Positions 46,242 through 54,975 of a stretch of DNA of 64,000 bases are shown one piece after another. The notes beneath the pieces are model-generated. The model saw nothing but the letters and a program-made list of their open reading frames with translations. It was not told the DNA's origin and made no database searches. Origin of the DNA: Aquimarina mycalae (lineage in GTDB: Bacteria > Bacteroidota > Bacteroidia > Flavobacteriales > Flavobacteriaceae); NCBI RefSeq assembly GCF_029906345.1, contig NZ_JARYGY010000007.1, forward strand, positions 124,001-188,000, written 5' to 3'. Every line of letters starts with the position of its first letter. Within the stretch, counting starts at the first letter, position 1. A program made the position numbers and the translations under genes.

Positions 46242-46604
46242 ATGTCAAATGCAATTAGCTGGTTTGAAATACCGAGCACCAATTTCGAAAGAGCAGTAAA
46301 ATTTTATAATGAACTTTTAGATGCAGAATTACAACCCATGGAAATGGATTTTAAAATGGCTTTTTTTCCTTACAAAGAAGGCGGAGTAGGAGGTTGCGTT
46401 ACCCATGGAAACGGGAATACTCCTTCTCAAGAAGGAACTTTTGCATACCTTAACGGAGGAGATGATTTGTCGGTCCCTTTAGCACGTGTAGAGCAGGCAG
46501 GAGGAAAAATATTAATGCCAAAGACTTCTCTTGGAGAAAATGGTTTTATGGCTATATTTCTTGATACAGAAGGGAATAGAGTGGCGTTTCATTCTATGGG
46601 ATAG
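46242..46604 (+). CDS. VOC-family (glyoxalase/bleomycin-resistance-like) protein
   Basis: The 120-aa single-domain protein has the opening WFEIPSTNFERAVKFYNELL of VOC proteins, a central beta strand pair, and the ending FMAIFLDTEGNRVAFHSM with the conserved Glu/His strand. Candidate metal ligands would be in the usual strand 1 and 4 places, but the family is too diverse to name a substrate. It is followed by a strong perfect hairpin. Confidence 0.88.
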   Translation: MSNAISWFEIPSTNFERAVKFYNELLDAELQPMEMDFKMAFFPYKEGGVGGCVTHGNGNTPSQEGTFAYLNGGDDLSVPLARVEQAGGKILMPKTSLGENGFMAIFLDTEGNRVAFHSMG

Positions 46605-46610
46605 AATCTT

Positions 46611-46652
46611 ATCCGTCACATTGAATATTGTTACATTCTCAATGTGACGGAT
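46611..46652 (+). terminator. Long hairpin after the VOC gene
   Basis: ATCCGTCACATTGA (46611-46624) and TCAATGTGACGGAT (46639-46652) form a perfect 14-bp stem. The T tract is weak, so it may also stabilise the mRNA 3' end. Confidence 0.6.
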
Positions 46653-46674
46653 TATTAAATACTAGTTTTAGCTT

Positions 46675-47340
46675 ATGAAATATTTTACAGAAGATTTTAA
46701 TGCATTTTTTAAAGACCTTACACTAAATAATCATAAGGATTGGTTTCAAGAGCATAAAAAAAGATATGAGGCGAGCGTAAAAAAACCATTCTCTACGTTT
46801 GTCCGTGCTATGATAGAAGAAATACAAAAATTGGATGCAGAGGTGCTAATAGAACCTAAAGATTGTATCTTAAGAATCAATAGAGACATTCGGTTTTCTA
46901 AAGATAAATCTCCATATAATTTATACTATACTGCTATTATTAGTAAAGTGGGCAAAAAGGATAAAAGCATTCCAGGTATTTTTATTCGATTTTCTCCAGA
47001 AATGGTAGGTGTAATGGGTGGTTGTTTTAACCTCTCAAAAGAACAGTTACACAGGATTAGAACTAAGATTAATGGTGATCCGACCAAGTTTAGAAATTTA
47101 ATACAACAGAAAGATTTTGTTCAAAAATTTGGAGAGATTAGAGGAGATGTAATGAAACGAATTCCAAAAGAATGGCAAGAAGCTTGTGAAAAGGAACCAT
47201 TAATCGCTAATAAACAATTCTATTTTTTAGGTGAAGAAGCCCTAGATTTAATAACTAGTACGAATCTAATTAAAGAATTAATGGAGTATTGGAAAGCAAT
47301 GCATCCTGTAAATGAGTTTTTAACAAAAGCAGTACAATAG
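46675..47340 (+). CDS. DUF2461 (TIGR02453) family protein
   Basis: The 221-aa protein matches the DUF2461 pattern: DFNAFFKDLTLNNHKDWFQEHKKRYEASVK at the start, then LRINRDIRFSKDKSPYNLYYTA and GGCFNLSKEQLHRIRTKI. No signal peptide or membrane segment is seen. The function of the family is unknown. The next gene starts 3 nt after its stop, so they are co-transcribed. Confidence 0.85.
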   Translation: MKYFTEDFNAFFKDLTLNNHKDWFQEHKKRYEASVKKPFSTFVRAMIEEIQKLDAEVLIEPKDCILRINRDIRFSKDKSPYNLYYTAIISKVGKKDKSIPGIFIRFSPEMVGVMGGCFNLSKEQLHRIRTKINGDPTKFRNLIQQKDFVQKFGEIRGDVMKRIPKEWQEACEKEPLIANKQFYFLGEEALDLITSTNLIKELMEYWKAMHPVNEFLTKAVQ

Positions 47341-47343
47341 GTT

Positions 47344-47706
47344 ATGGCTTATAATGAATATTTATCTGATCGAATTCATCAAATTCTTCAAGAGAAAAAA
47401 GTGAATTTTTACACAAAAAAAATGATGGGAGGCTTATGTTTTATGGTAAATGATAAAATGTGCTGCGGAATTCATTATGACAAAAAAAGAGAAACAGATC
47501 TTTTAATGGCAAGAATCGGTGAAGTAGCCTATGAAAATGTAATACATAAACAGGGTTGTCATCCTATGGATTTTACTGGTAGACCTATGAAAGGTTATGT
47601 TTTTGTTACCCCAGATGGTTTCGATTTAGATAAAGATTTAGAGTTTTGGATACATTTATGTGTAGACTTTAATCCATTGGCAAAAAAGAGTAAAAAAAGA
47701 AAATAG
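47344..47706 (+). CDS. TfoX/Sxy N-terminal domain protein
   Basis: The 120-aa protein consists of one TfoX/Sxy N-terminal-like domain (HQILQEKKVNFYTKKMMGGLCFMVNDKMCCGI; LMARIGEVAYENVI; the C-terminal FWIHLCVDFN). In Gammaproteobacteria Sxy co-activates competence genes with CRP, but that partner domain is missing here. In Bacteroidota such stand-alone domains have no known role. It lies 3 nt after the DUF2461 gene. Confidence 0.82.
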   Translation: MAYNEYLSDRIHQILQEKKVNFYTKKMMGGLCFMVNDKMCCGIHYDKKRETDLLMARIGEVAYENVIHKQGCHPMDFTGRPMKGYVFVTPDGFDLDKDLEFWIHLCVDFNPLAKKSKKRK

Positions 47707-47791
47707 TCTTTTATGTATTACTAGATTAATTACATTTGATTCAATTAACTAGTCTTTGTAATCCAATTATTCTTTTCTCGACCTATGCAAT

Positions 47792-49009
47792 ATGTCTAAA
47801 CACGTTTTCAATAAAACTAATATCTTCATTGCATTACAATATTTGTTTGCACGCAAGAAACAAAGTTTTTTAGCTACAATTGGGGTATTACTAGGTGTGA
47901 CCACTTTTATTGTCATGATTAATTTTATGACTGGTGTAAACGATTTTTTAGACGATGCTGTTTTTAACGGAAGCCCTGATATTATTGTAAGTTCAGCTAC
48001 AAAAAAAAGACCTGACAACACATCATTCGCCATTGGGGTTCATACCATTAATTCAAGTAAACAAATAGATAATCTTTTAAGCGTAACTAATAATGTACAA
48101 TCTTTTGCACATCAAGTTATATCTCCAGCTATTTTAATTAGCGATGCCAAACAGTTCCCTGGCAGTATTAATGGAGTGTTTTTTGCCCAAGAGCAAGAGA
48201 TGGTAGACTTAGAAAGACGATTAATAGAAGGAACAGGTTTTCAGAGCCTATCAGAAGAAAATACTATTTTGCTAGGCGTTAGTCTTGCAAAACGATTACA
48301 AGTATCTACAGGAGATGAGCTGAAAATAATACTCCCTAATGGAAAAAATAGCACTTTAAAAGTTTCAGGAATATTTAGTTTTGGAATCACCACAATAGAT
48401 AACGTGAGAACGTATGTTTCTGCTAATACGGTACGAAGCTTGTTGGGGCAAGAAGATCTGATAACTAATATTCATATAAAACTAAAAGATAGAGATGATG
48501 TTAGTGTAAAAACAGATATAACTGAAGTCATTGATGGTGTTACTACTGAAGATTGGAAGGATAGTAATAAGACCATTGTAATTGGTAATAAGGTTAGAGA
48601 TATTCTTACCTGGTCGGTTTCATTTGCATTACTTTTAGTGGCTGGATTCGGAATCTACAACATTCTGAATATTACAGTTATTCAGAAAAGAAAGGATATC
48701 GCTGTTTTAAAAACAATTGGATATTCTAGTAATGACATTGTATTTATTTTTTTAGTACAATCCATTATTATTGGAGTATTAGGAGCAGTGTTAGGTAGTG
48801 TTTTTGGATATGTTATTAGTTATTTAATTTCTACTACACCTTTGGACACATCAGACTTTATTATTGTAGATACCTACCCAATTAACTTTAAGATTTCGTA
48901 TTATGTTATGGGCTTTTTGTTTGGAGTACTGACCACTGTTTTTGCAGGGTATTTTCCTTCTAAAAAAGCAAGTAAAGTAGATCCAGTAACCATTATTAGA
49001 GGAATATGA
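47792..49009 (+). CDS. ABC transporter permease, MacB/LolC-type (FtsX fold)
   Basis: The 405-aa protein has the MacB topology: a first transmembrane helix (FLATIGVLLGVTTFIVMINFM, about 25-45), a large periplasmic domain (about 50-270) and three C-terminal helices (SVSFALLLVAGFGIYNILNI; IFLVQSIIIGVLGAVLGSVF; YYVMGFLFGVLTTVFAGYF). It pairs with the ATPase gene that overlaps it by 4 nt. Such systems move lipoproteins or export peptides. The lanthipeptide genes begin 1.2 kb downstream, so a role in export or immunity is conceivable, but this is not a peptidase-containing LanT and its relatives are mainly housekeeping. Confidence 0.9.
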   Translation: MSKHVFNKTNIFIALQYLFARKKQSFLATIGVLLGVTTFIVMINFMTGVNDFLDDAVFNGSPDIIVSSATKKRPDNTSFAIGVHTINSSKQIDNLLSVTNNVQSFAHQVISPAILISDAKQFPGSINGVFFAQEQEMVDLERRLIEGTGFQSLSEENTILLGVSLAKRLQVSTGDELKIILPNGKNSTLKVSGIFSFGITTIDNVRTYVSANTVRSLLGQEDLITNIHIKLKDRDDVSVKTDITEVIDGVTTEDWKDSNKTIVIGNKVRDILTWSVSFALLLVAGFGIYNILNITVIQKRKDIAVLKTIGYSSNDIVFIFLVQSIIIGVLGAVLGSVFGYVISYLISTTPLDTSDFIIVDTYPINFKISYYVMGFLFGVLTTVFAGYFPSKKASKVDPVTIIRGI

Positions 49010-49674
49010 TTCTAGAAGCAAAACATATCGATAAGTATTTTCTTGAACCTGAAAAACATCAAGTGCTAAGAAATATTTCTTTGTCAATTTCTGAAGGAGA
49101 ATTGGTTTCTGTATATGGAGAATCTGGAAGTGGTAAATCAACGTTGTTATATATATTATCCACTTTGGATACTGATTTTGAAGGTAATTTGAATATACAA
49201 AATCAGGATATAAAAAGTTTGACATCTTCTACTTTGACTGATTTTAGAAATAAGCATATCGGGTTTGTTTATCAGTTTCATTATTTACTTCCAGAATTTA
49301 ATGTCTTACAAAATGTAATGCTTCCTGCAATGAAACTAGCTCAAAAGAGCAAAGAGGCAATGAAAGAAGATGCCTTGTCTTTATTGGATGAAGTAGGAAT
49401 GAAAGATTTTGCAAAACGCCCTTCATATCAACTTTCTGGAGGACAACAACAACGCGTTGCGATTGCAAGAGCACTAATTAATGATCCCTCATTGGTTATC
49501 GCGGATGAACCTACGGGAAATCTGGATCAAAAAAACTCAGAAATGATCTTTGAGCTTCTTAAGGAAATTACAGAACGCAAAAACAAAACAGTGGTGATCG
49601 CAACACATGATCCCAAAATTTATCAAAATTCTCATCGTACCATTGAAATGATTGACGGTTCTATACGACTATAG
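49006..49674 (+). CDS. ABC transporter ATP-binding protein, LolD/MacB-type
   Basis: The 222-aa protein has all ABC motifs: Walker [10 protein letters not shown] at 38-46, the Q-loop region [20 protein letters not shown], signature LSGGQQQR, Walker [13 protein letters not shown] and the switch His in ATHDPK. The start codon overlaps the permease stop (ATGA), showing translational coupling. It drives the MacB-like permease upstream. Confidence 0.95.
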   Translation: MILEAKHIDKYFLEPEKHQVLRNISLSISEGELVSVYGESGSGKSTLLYILSTLDTDFEGNLNIQNQDIKSLTSSTLTDFRNKHIGFVYQFHYLLPEFNVLQNVMLPAMKLAQKSKEAMKEDALSLLDEVGMKDFAKRPSYQLSGGQQQRVAIARALINDPSLVIADEPTGNLDQKNSEMIFELLKEITERKNKTVVIATHDPKIYQNSHRTIEMIDGSIRL

Positions 49675-49701
49675 TTGTGTAAAAACTTAAAAATCAATAA
49701 A

Positions 49702-50088
49702 ATGGAAACTTCTTTAGATAAAAGCATTATTATATTTGATGGTGAATGTAATCTTTGTAATGGTGTTGTTGGTTGGTTAATGCAATTTGCTCCAGAAGAT
49801 ATTTTCCAGTTTATTCCTTTTCAATCTCCTAGAGGTCAGGAGTTGCTTAAAAAACACGGATATCCAACCAAAAGATTAGATACGGTAATTCTTATTGATG
49901 AAAAAGGGTTACATACACATTCTGATGGTTTTTTAAAGATTGTATCCAAAATCCCAAGATGGAAACGTGTTGCCGCATTACTGGCATTTGTCCCTAGGAT
50001 GCTTCGTGATGGAATATACAAACTAGCTTCTCGTAATCGAGTAAAATGGTTTGGGCAATCACAGAGTTGTACAATAAATTTTAGATAA
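49702..50088 (+). CDS. DCC-family thiol-disulfide oxidoreductase (DUF393)
   Basis: The ATG at 49702 gives 128 aa with the DCC signature FDGECNLCNGVVGWLM (CxxC near 17-20), followed by IPFQSPRGQELLKKHG and the C-terminal RDGIYKLASRNRVKWFG. The upstream in-frame TTG at 49675 is less likely. The family is predicted to be a thioredoxin-like oxidoreductase with unknown partners. It is the last gene before the lanthipeptide locus. Because thiol chemistry matters for lanthionine formation its position is suggestive only. Confidence 0.85.
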   Translation: METSLDKSIIIFDGECNLCNGVVGWLMQFAPEDIFQFIPFQSPRGQELLKKHGYPTKRLDTVILIDEKGLHTHSDGFLKIVSKIPRWKRVAALLAFVPRMLRDGIYKLASRNRVKWFGQSQSCTINFR

Positions 50089-50120
50089 GTATTCTCTTTA
50101 CTTTATATTTTAAGTCAAAA

Positions 50121-50148
50121 AACAGTTTAGAAAGAATCATTACATTTG
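50121..50148 (+). promoter_or_regulatory. Promoter of lanthipeptide-locus regulator 1 (conserved with regulator 2)
   Basis: A 28-nt block ends in the -7-type TACATTTG (50141-50148), 24 nt before the ATG. The same block, with only a few changes, precedes regulator 2 (52661-52688), and its last 16 nt precede regulator 3. Confidence 0.6.
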
Positions 50149-50172
50149 GGTGTATACTTCACATCGATCTAC

Positions 50173-51879
50173 ATGATTTTTTTTAAAAAACAGTTACTTT
50201 TATATCATATCCTTTTTTTCGTATTTCTTTCTTCAATAGCCTCAAATATTGATGCACAAGAATCAAATTTTAATATACCCGATAGTCTAATACATAAAAC
50301 ACCAGAAGAACTGGTGGATTTGATTAAGTCTTCTGATGCTTCAGACAGAGAGTTTTATGAAAAAATGTTAGAAGGTTTTCATAAGAATGATTCAGTTAGT
50401 GCCAAGCTATATCTTCGATTGGGATTTTTTTTTTACCGAAAAGAAGATTTTAAAAGAAGTATTAAATATTCAAATAAAGTTCATGAAATAGGAGAGGAGC
50501 AAGATAATAAATACCTGTTATTTTGGAGCTATATATTAAATGGAGCTACATTTCTTAGAGAAGGAAAACATCAGAATTCATTTGACAATTATCACAAAGC
50601 AGAAAGAATTGCACAAAAAGAAGAAAATCTAGAAAATTTGATAATAGCAAATTCAGGCCTTGTACTGGTATTACATAAAATGAATCGATTAGATAAAGCT
50701 TTAGAAATTTCAAAAGAAATGCTGCAGTCTATTGATAAAACCTCTTTTAAAAACGGGATCGATCATGTTGCAATACTTACCAATGTCAATGAGGTATACT
50801 TAGATAAGAAACAATATGACTCTGTATTATATTATGCGAATAAAGGCATTAATATGAGCAAATCGCTTGACTATAAAGAAGGTCTTGTAGATTTATATAT
50901 TAAAAAAGGGATTGTCTATTATTACAAAAAAGACTTTAATCTGGCTTTTGATAACTTAGAGAGAGCTAAAGATCTTTTGGAGGGTTATGAAATTGATAAT
51001 GAGTTATTTCCAAAGGTGAAAGCCAATTATTATAAAGCAGCTTGTTATTATGAACAAGAACAATATGATAGAGCAATTTTTTATTTATGTCAAACAATGG
51101 GTTTCATAAAGGTAAATGATTTAAGTAAACTACCCGTAATCCAATCACATCTGTTATTGGCCAATTGTTATTTTAAAAAGAAAGATTACGAGGAAGCTCA
51201 TTATTGGGAAAGTATATATGTGAAATTAAATAGTAAGTATCAAGAAGATAAAGACAAGACAGTAGATACAATTTATGAAAGAGAAACGGAGAAATTTGAG
51301 GAAGAAATAACACAATTGAAAAGTAAAGAAAGCGTCGTAAGCTATTTGTTAATCACTTCGGTTACAATTTCTTTGGGGTTACTACTTATAGGATATAGGT
51401 ATTATAAAAAGCAACAATCTAATAAAATAGTGTTCTTAGAATTACTTGAAAAAGTTAAGCTTTTAGAATTAGAAAAATATAAAAAAGAAACAAAAAAGAG
51501 TAGTACAGCAATTGTAATTGATGATGATAAAATCAATGAGGTGCTTAAAGGTTTGGATAAGTTAGAGCGTCAAGAATATTTTTTAAAATCTGAATGTAAT
51601 TTAAGAACAACTGCAAAAAAGGTAAAAACTAATTCAACTTATTTAACTAAAATTATTCATATTCATAAGGGTAAGAATTTTAATGATTACCTGACCGATT
51701 TAAGGATTGAGTATGCGTTACAGCGATTAAAAAATGATAAAAAATTCAGAGCGTTTTCTGTCAAATCTATTGCTGCAGAAGTAGGGTATAAAAGTGATGA
51801 TGCTTTTGCAAAACGTTTTAAAGCAAAAACAGGCTTAAACCCATCGTATTATATCAAGAATATAGAAAAGCTACAATAA
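50173..51879 (+). CDS. Membrane-spanning TPR/AraC-type transcription regulator 1 of the lanthipeptide locus
   Basis: From ATG 50173 (the TTG at 50146 lies in the promoter) the protein is 568 aa. A signal-peptide-like start (LLLYHILFFVFLSSIASNIDAQ) leads into a TPR array (about 60-340, helix pairs such as DSVSAKLYLRLGFFFYRKEDF). A single transmembrane helix follows at about 389-410 (SYLLITSVTISLGLLLIGY), then a coiled linker and a C-terminal AraC-type double HTH (about 473-568, ending TGLNPSYYIKNIEKLQ). The sensor would be periplasmic and the HTH cytoplasmic. It is followed by a type A and a type B precursor. I infer that it activates the precursor promoters; its ligand is unknown. Confidence 0.85.
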   Translation: MIFFKKQLLLYHILFFVFLSSIASNIDAQESNFNIPDSLIHKTPEELVDLIKSSDASDREFYEKMLEGFHKNDSVSAKLYLRLGFFFYRKEDFKRSIKYSNKVHEIGEEQDNKYLLFWSYILNGATFLREGKHQNSFDNYHKAERIAQKEENLENLIIANSGLVLVLHKMNRLDKALEISKEMLQSIDKTSFKNGIDHVAILTNVNEVYLDKKQYDSVLYYANKGINMSKSLDYKEGLVDLYIKKGIVYYYKKDFNLAFDNLERAKDLLEGYEIDNELFPKVKANYYKAACYYEQEQYDRAIFYLCQTMGFIKVNDLSKLPVIQSHLLLANCYFKKKDYEEAHYWESIYVKLNSKYQEDKDKTVDTIYERETEKFEEEITQLKSKESVVSYLLITSVTISLGLLLIGYRYYKKQQSNKIVFLELLEKVKLLELEKYKKETKKSSTAIVIDDDKINEVLKGLDKLERQEYFLKSECNLRTTAKKVKTNSTYLTKIIHIHKGKNFNDYLTDLRIEYALQRLKNDKKFRAFSVKSIAAEVGYKSDDAFAKRFKAKTGLNPSYYIKNIEKLQ

Positions 51880-51999
51880 GAAAAATAAGATTACTAAAAG
51901 TATATAAAAAACAACCCGTTTTTGTCTAATAAAGGGTAGGTGTATTGTGATTAGTGCTCCAGAAAAAATATATTTCAATAAGAATATATATGGGGGATT

Positions 52000-52022
52000 C
52001 TGAAAACCCATAAAAGAGTAAG
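52000..52022 (+). promoter_or_regulatory. Two-part regulatory box before precursor A1
   Basis: CTGAAAACC (52000-52008), 6 nt, AGAGTAAG (52015-52022), then 25 nt to the ATG. The same pattern lies before A2 and all four type B precursors. Confidence 0.6.
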
Positions 52023-52047
52023 AAGTATAAACTAAATTATATTGTTT

Positions 52048-52197
52048 ATGAAGCAACAACAAAAAAACAAATTCAGCTTAAAAAAACTAACTATTGCTAG
52101 AATCAATGTAAATGCTATGAACCACATCAAAGGTGGAAGCAGCTTACCTTCAGGCACTAGGCATACAAATGATAAACCTTGTCTAGCGGATGATTGA
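52048..52197 (+). CDS. Lanthipeptide precursor A1 (type A leader)
   Basis: A 49-aa precursor missed by usual ORF cut-offs. The leader has the class I core LKKLTIARI (11-19), where LanB would bind, and ends in KGG (28-30). The core of 19 residues begins SSLPSGT and has several Ser/Thr and one Cys (residue 45 of the precursor), enough for one lanthionine ring. It is the first of two small genes after regulator 1, with its own regulatory box and two terminators. The leader shares LKKLTIARI and KGGS with A2 and A3. The C-terminal end is acidic (LADD). Cleavage after GG is predicted, but a protease is not encoded here. Confidence 0.85.
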   Translation: MKQQQKNKFSLKKLTIARINVNAMNHIKGGSSLPSGTRHTNDKPCLADD

Positions 52198-52221
52198 TTA
52201 ACTAGAAATTATAGAATAAAA

Positions 52222-52288
52222 ACCTTGAATATTTAACAAGGTATTTTTACAACCCTGTTTTAGATAAAACAGGGTTGTTTTGTTTTTT
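52222..52288 (+). terminator. Tandem terminators after precursor A1
   Basis: ACCTTG (52222-52227) with CAAGGT (52237-52242) is followed by ATTTTT. A second, stronger hairpin of AACCCTGTTTT (52251-52261) with AAAACAGGGTT (52266-52276) is followed by a T tract to 52288. Confidence 0.9.
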
Positions 52289-52305
52289 ATCAACTTATTT
52301 CCAAT

Positions 52306-52385
52306 CTACTTTAGTATCAAAATCAAAGAAGTGTCGACAACTGATTTTTGATAAGGGGTAACCGAAAACCTTTGTATAGAGTAGG
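52306..52385 (+). promoter_or_regulatory. Control region before precursor B1
   Basis: CTACTTTAGT (52306-52315), then a dyad of TATCAAAATCA (52315-52325) and TGATTTTTGATA (52342-52353), then CCGAAAACC (52362-52370) and AGAGTAGG (52378-52385), then TATTTTTA close to the ATG. The same order recurs before B2 and B4. B3 has the boxes with a different dyad. Confidence 0.65.
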
Positions 52386-52406
52386 TGTATTTTTAAAAAC
52401 TATATA

Positions 52407-52562
52407 ATGAAAAAATCATTAAAAAATTTAGAGCTTAACAAACAAAAAATAAGCAATTTAAGTCTTAATAAGGTGAAAGGTGGAAATCTAGCAACGGGTT
52501 ACCTATGCGGTAATACTGCTAGAACAGGCACAAATGGAGTGCCTGTATGTATGAGACACTAA
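52407..52562 (+). CDS. Lanthipeptide precursor B1 (type B leader)
   Basis: A 51-aa precursor. The type B leader starts KKSLKNLELNKQKISNL and ends VKGG (23-26). The core (25 residues) starts NLATGYLC, has Cys34 and Cys48, and several Thr. T30 to C34 matches the Ser/Thr-x3-Cys spacing seen in B3 and B4, suggesting a conserved first ring. The C-terminus is VCMRH. The gene is preceded by its own control region and followed by its own terminator, so it is a separate transcription unit. Confidence 0.88.
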   Translation: MKKSLKNLELNKQKISNLSLNKVKGGNLATGYLCGNTARTGTNGVPVCMRH

Positions 52563-52576
52563 TAATGTAACAAACA

Positions 52577-52612
52577 TTCCCTGAGGTTTTTACTTCGGGG
52601 ATTTTGTTTTTT
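52577..52612 (+). terminator. Terminator after precursor B1
   Basis: CCCTGAGG pairs with CTTCGGGG (with GU pairs) around a TTTTTA loop, followed by ATTTTGTTTTTT. Confidence 0.82.
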
Positions 52613-52660
52613 AATTGTACCTCAGAGTATGTAAGATTGCATTTTCATTTCAACTAAAAA

Positions 52661-52688
52661 AACAGTTGAGAAAGAATCAGTACATTTG
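52661..52688 (+). promoter_or_regulatory. Promoter of regulator 2
   Basis: The block ends in TACATTTG (52681-52688), 25 nt before the ATG, and is nearly identical to the block before regulator 1. Confidence 0.6.
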
Positions 52689-52713
52689 GAATCTATACTA
52701 CACGTCCAATAGA

Positions 52714-54450
52714 ATGATTTTTTCTACAACAAAAGGTTTATCATTATATCTACTTCTTCTTATATCAATTGTTACGCTAACGATTTCAAAAGTGCAAGCT
52801 CAGGAAACTAGCCTTGGTGTACCAGATAGTCTACAAAATAAAACTCCAGAAGAGCTTACTAAGTATGTAAAAAATGCAAATATGGGTGAAGCATTTTTTT
52901 ACGAAAATATCATTCAACATAAGTATAGTAGTAAGATAAATGTCCCATTATATCTAGAGTTAGGAAGGCGCTTTTATTTTGAAGGCAACTATAAGAAATG
53001 CCATAAATACCTCAATATCGTAATTGAAGAAGCCAGGCAATCAAAAAATAATGAAGCTGTATGTGTAGCCTCCTTAATAAAGGCTAACGCATTTATGTTA
53101 GACGGAGAGCAGCAAAAAGCATTTGAGCTTTATAATTTGGCACTGGATATCTCAAAAAAACAGGGTGATCTAAACCGTGAAATAATAGCGAATTCAGGCT
53201 TAATGGTAGTTTTAAGCAACATGAATCAATTAGATAAAGCTATAGAAGTTTCCCGAAATATAATAGAAGACGTAAAAAGATCATCATATAAAAACAAGAA
53301 AAACCATGTAAGGTTGTTAAGCACTATTAATGAAGTGTTTTTGACAGCAGAGCAATATGATTCTGTACTGTACTATGCTAATGAAGGAATTAGAATTGGT
53401 GATTCTTTAGGTTTTAAAGAAGGAATAACAGATTTATATGTTAAAAGAGGAACAGCTTTTTATTATAAAGGAAACTGCACTAAATCCCAAGAGGAGTTAT
53501 TTAAGGCTAAGGAACTTTTAAACCAAAATGAACTGAAGAGTGATTTTCATCAAAAAGTAAATACAAATTATTTTTTAGCACGCTGTGATTATGATAAAGG
53601 ATTATACGATAAGGCAATACTTCATTTGCAAACTACAGTAAACACTTTAAAAGAGGAAGACTTTAACAAACTACCCGTTATTCAGTCTTATTTGTTGTTA
53701 GCTAATTGTTATGGAAAAAAAGAAAATTTTAAAGAAGAATCGTATTGGCTAAACCAATACAGACTTTTAAAAGAAAAGTATCAAAAAAATAAAGATAAAA
53801 CTGTAAATAAAATTTTTGAAAGAGAAGCTAAAATCTTAAAAAAAGAGAGGGATGAAGTTACCAGAGAAAAAATTAAGGAACAAAGAACCAAAAATTATTT
53901 ATTGGTAGGGATACTTATTATTTCTTTAGCACTGGCTATTGTTGTTTTCAGATATATTAAGAGACAAAAATCAAATAGAATATTATTTAATGAATTAGTT
54001 GAAAAGATAGATAATTTAGAAACTCAAGAAAAAGACCTGAATTTAGCATCCAATGAAAAAAGTAAAGAAATTATTATAGATGATGATACTGTGGTGGATA
54101 TCCTAAAAAGGTTAGATAAATTAGAACAACAAGAATATTTTTTACGATCGGATTGTAATCTAAGATCTATTGCCAAAAGGATAAAAACTAATGCTACTTA
54201 TTTATCGAAAATTATCAATACACATAAAGCAAAAAATTTTAATGACTACATTAATGATCTTAGGATTGAATATGCATTAAAGCGACTAAAAAACGATAGG
54301 AAATTTAGATCTTTTTCTGTTAAATCCATTGCTACAGAAATAGGATATAAAAGTGATTACTCTTTTGCTAAACATTTTAAGGCCAAAACGGGTCTAAATC
54401 CTTCGTATTATATTAAAAACATTGGAGTGGTAGAGGAAAAAAAGATATAA
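52714..54450 (+). CDS. Membrane-spanning TPR/AraC-type transcription regulator 2
   Basis: From ATG 52714 the protein is 578 aa, matching the other two copies. The open frame runs up to a TTG at 52615, but that part covers the conserved promoter. Layout: hydrophobic signal (GLSLYLLLLISIVTLTISKV), QAQ then DSLQNKTPEEL, a TPR region, transmembrane helix at about 393-413 (NYLLVGILIISLALAIVVF), a long charged linker, and the AraC HTH at about 479-573 (ATYLSKIINTHKAKNFNDYI, TGLNPSYYIKNIG). Its HTH is closely alike in all three copies, while the sensor parts differ more. It is followed by A2 and B2. Confidence 0.85.
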   Translation: MIFSTTKGLSLYLLLLISIVTLTISKVQAQETSLGVPDSLQNKTPEELTKYVKNANMGEAFFYENIIQHKYSSKINVPLYLELGRRFYFEGNYKKCHKYLNIVIEEARQSKNNEAVCVASLIKANAFMLDGEQQKAFELYNLALDISKKQGDLNREIIANSGLMVVLSNMNQLDKAIEVSRNIIEDVKRSSYKNKKNHVRLLSTINEVFLTAEQYDSVLYYANEGIRIGDSLGFKEGITDLYVKRGTAFYYKGNCTKSQEELFKAKELLNQNELKSDFHQKVNTNYFLARCDYDKGLYDKAILHLQTTVNTLKEEDFNKLPVIQSYLLLANCYGKKENFKEESYWLNQYRLLKEKYQKNKDKTVNKIFEREAKILKKERDEVTREKIKEQRTKNYLLVGILIISLALAIVVFRYIKRQKSNRILFNELVEKIDNLETQEKDLNLASNEKSKEIIIDDDTVVDILKRLDKLEQQEYFLRSDCNLRSIAKRIKTNATYLSKIINTHKAKNFNDYINDLRIEYALKRLKNDRKFRSFSVKSIATEIGYKSDYSFAKHFKAKTGLNPSYYIKNIGVVEEKKI

Positions 54451-54563
54451 AAATCTGCTTAAATAACACCCCTAATTTAAACAAAATAGGGTTTGTTCTT
54501 TAGAATAACATTATGATAAGAATTATATTTCCAAAGAAATACAATTGTAAAACAGGTGTAATT

Positions 54564-54586
54564 CTGAAAAACCATAAAAGAGTAAG
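54564..54586 (+). promoter_or_regulatory. Two-part regulatory box before precursor A2
   Basis: CTGAAAAACC (54564-54573) and AGAGTAAG (54579-54586), 21 nt before the ATG, closely matching the box before A1. Confidence 0.6.
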
Positions 54587-54607
54587 AACGAATTAAATTA
54601 TGTATTG

Positions 54608-54769
54608 ATGAAAAACAAGAATAACAAACAGATCAACTTAAAAAAACTAACCATAGCAAGGATTAATCAAAATTCGATGCGTAAGATTAAAGGAGGAAGT
54701 ACTCAGTTTACAGACCCTAATTTTATACAAACTATAAGACCACATCTTTGTGATAATACAATACCTTAG
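54608..54769 (+). CDS. Lanthipeptide precursor A2 (type A leader)
   Basis: A 53-aa precursor. Leader motif LKKLTIARI at 11-19 and KGG at 28-30, as in A1 and A3. The core of 23 residues starts STQFTDP, carries four Thr/Ser and one Cys (residue 48), and ends NTIP. One ring is possible. It has an upstream regulatory box and a terminator, so it is its own unit. Confidence 0.87.
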   Translation: MKNKNNKQINLKKLTIARINQNSMRKIKGGSTQFTDPNFIQTIRPHLCDNTIP

Positions 54770-54791
54770 GATTTATTTTTGATATATAATT

Positions 54792-54817
54792 AGCCCTGTT
54801 TTTACAGGGCTTTTTTT
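54792..54817 (+). terminator. Terminator after precursor A2
   Basis: AGCCCTGT (54792-54799) with ACAGGGCT (54804-54811), a 4-nt loop, then seven Ts (54811-54817). Confidence 0.9.
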
Positions 54818-54873
54818 ATACCCTATTTTGTTTAATCTAAGGAGATCTTGTTTTTTGATTTGTGTTTTACGCG

Positions 54874-54952
54874 CTACTTTGGCTTCAAAATCAAAGCATT
54901 GTTAACAACCGATTTTGATAAGGGAATACCGAAAACCTTGTAACAGAGTAGG
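54874..54952 (+). promoter_or_regulatory. Control region before precursor B2
   Basis: CTACTTT, dyad TCAAAATC (54885-54892) with GATTTTGA (54911-54918), CCGAAAACC (54929-54937), AGAGTAGG (54945-54952), then TATTTTTT before the ATG. Confidence 0.65.
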
Positions 54953-54975
54953 TAGTATTTTTTAAAATTAATATC

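Noticed and set aside
47792-49674. MacB/LolD ABC pair as the lanthipeptide exporter LanT
   Set aside because: No C39 peptidase domain, FtsX-type topology, and a DCC oxidoreductase gene in between. Proximity alone is not enough.
50146-50172. TTG start of regulator 1
   Set aside because: Overlaps the -7-like element. The ATG at 50173 fits the signal peptide.
52615-52713. 33-residue N-terminal extension of regulator 2 from a TTG
   Set aside because: It covers the conserved regulator promoter and the other two regulators start at the equivalent ATG.
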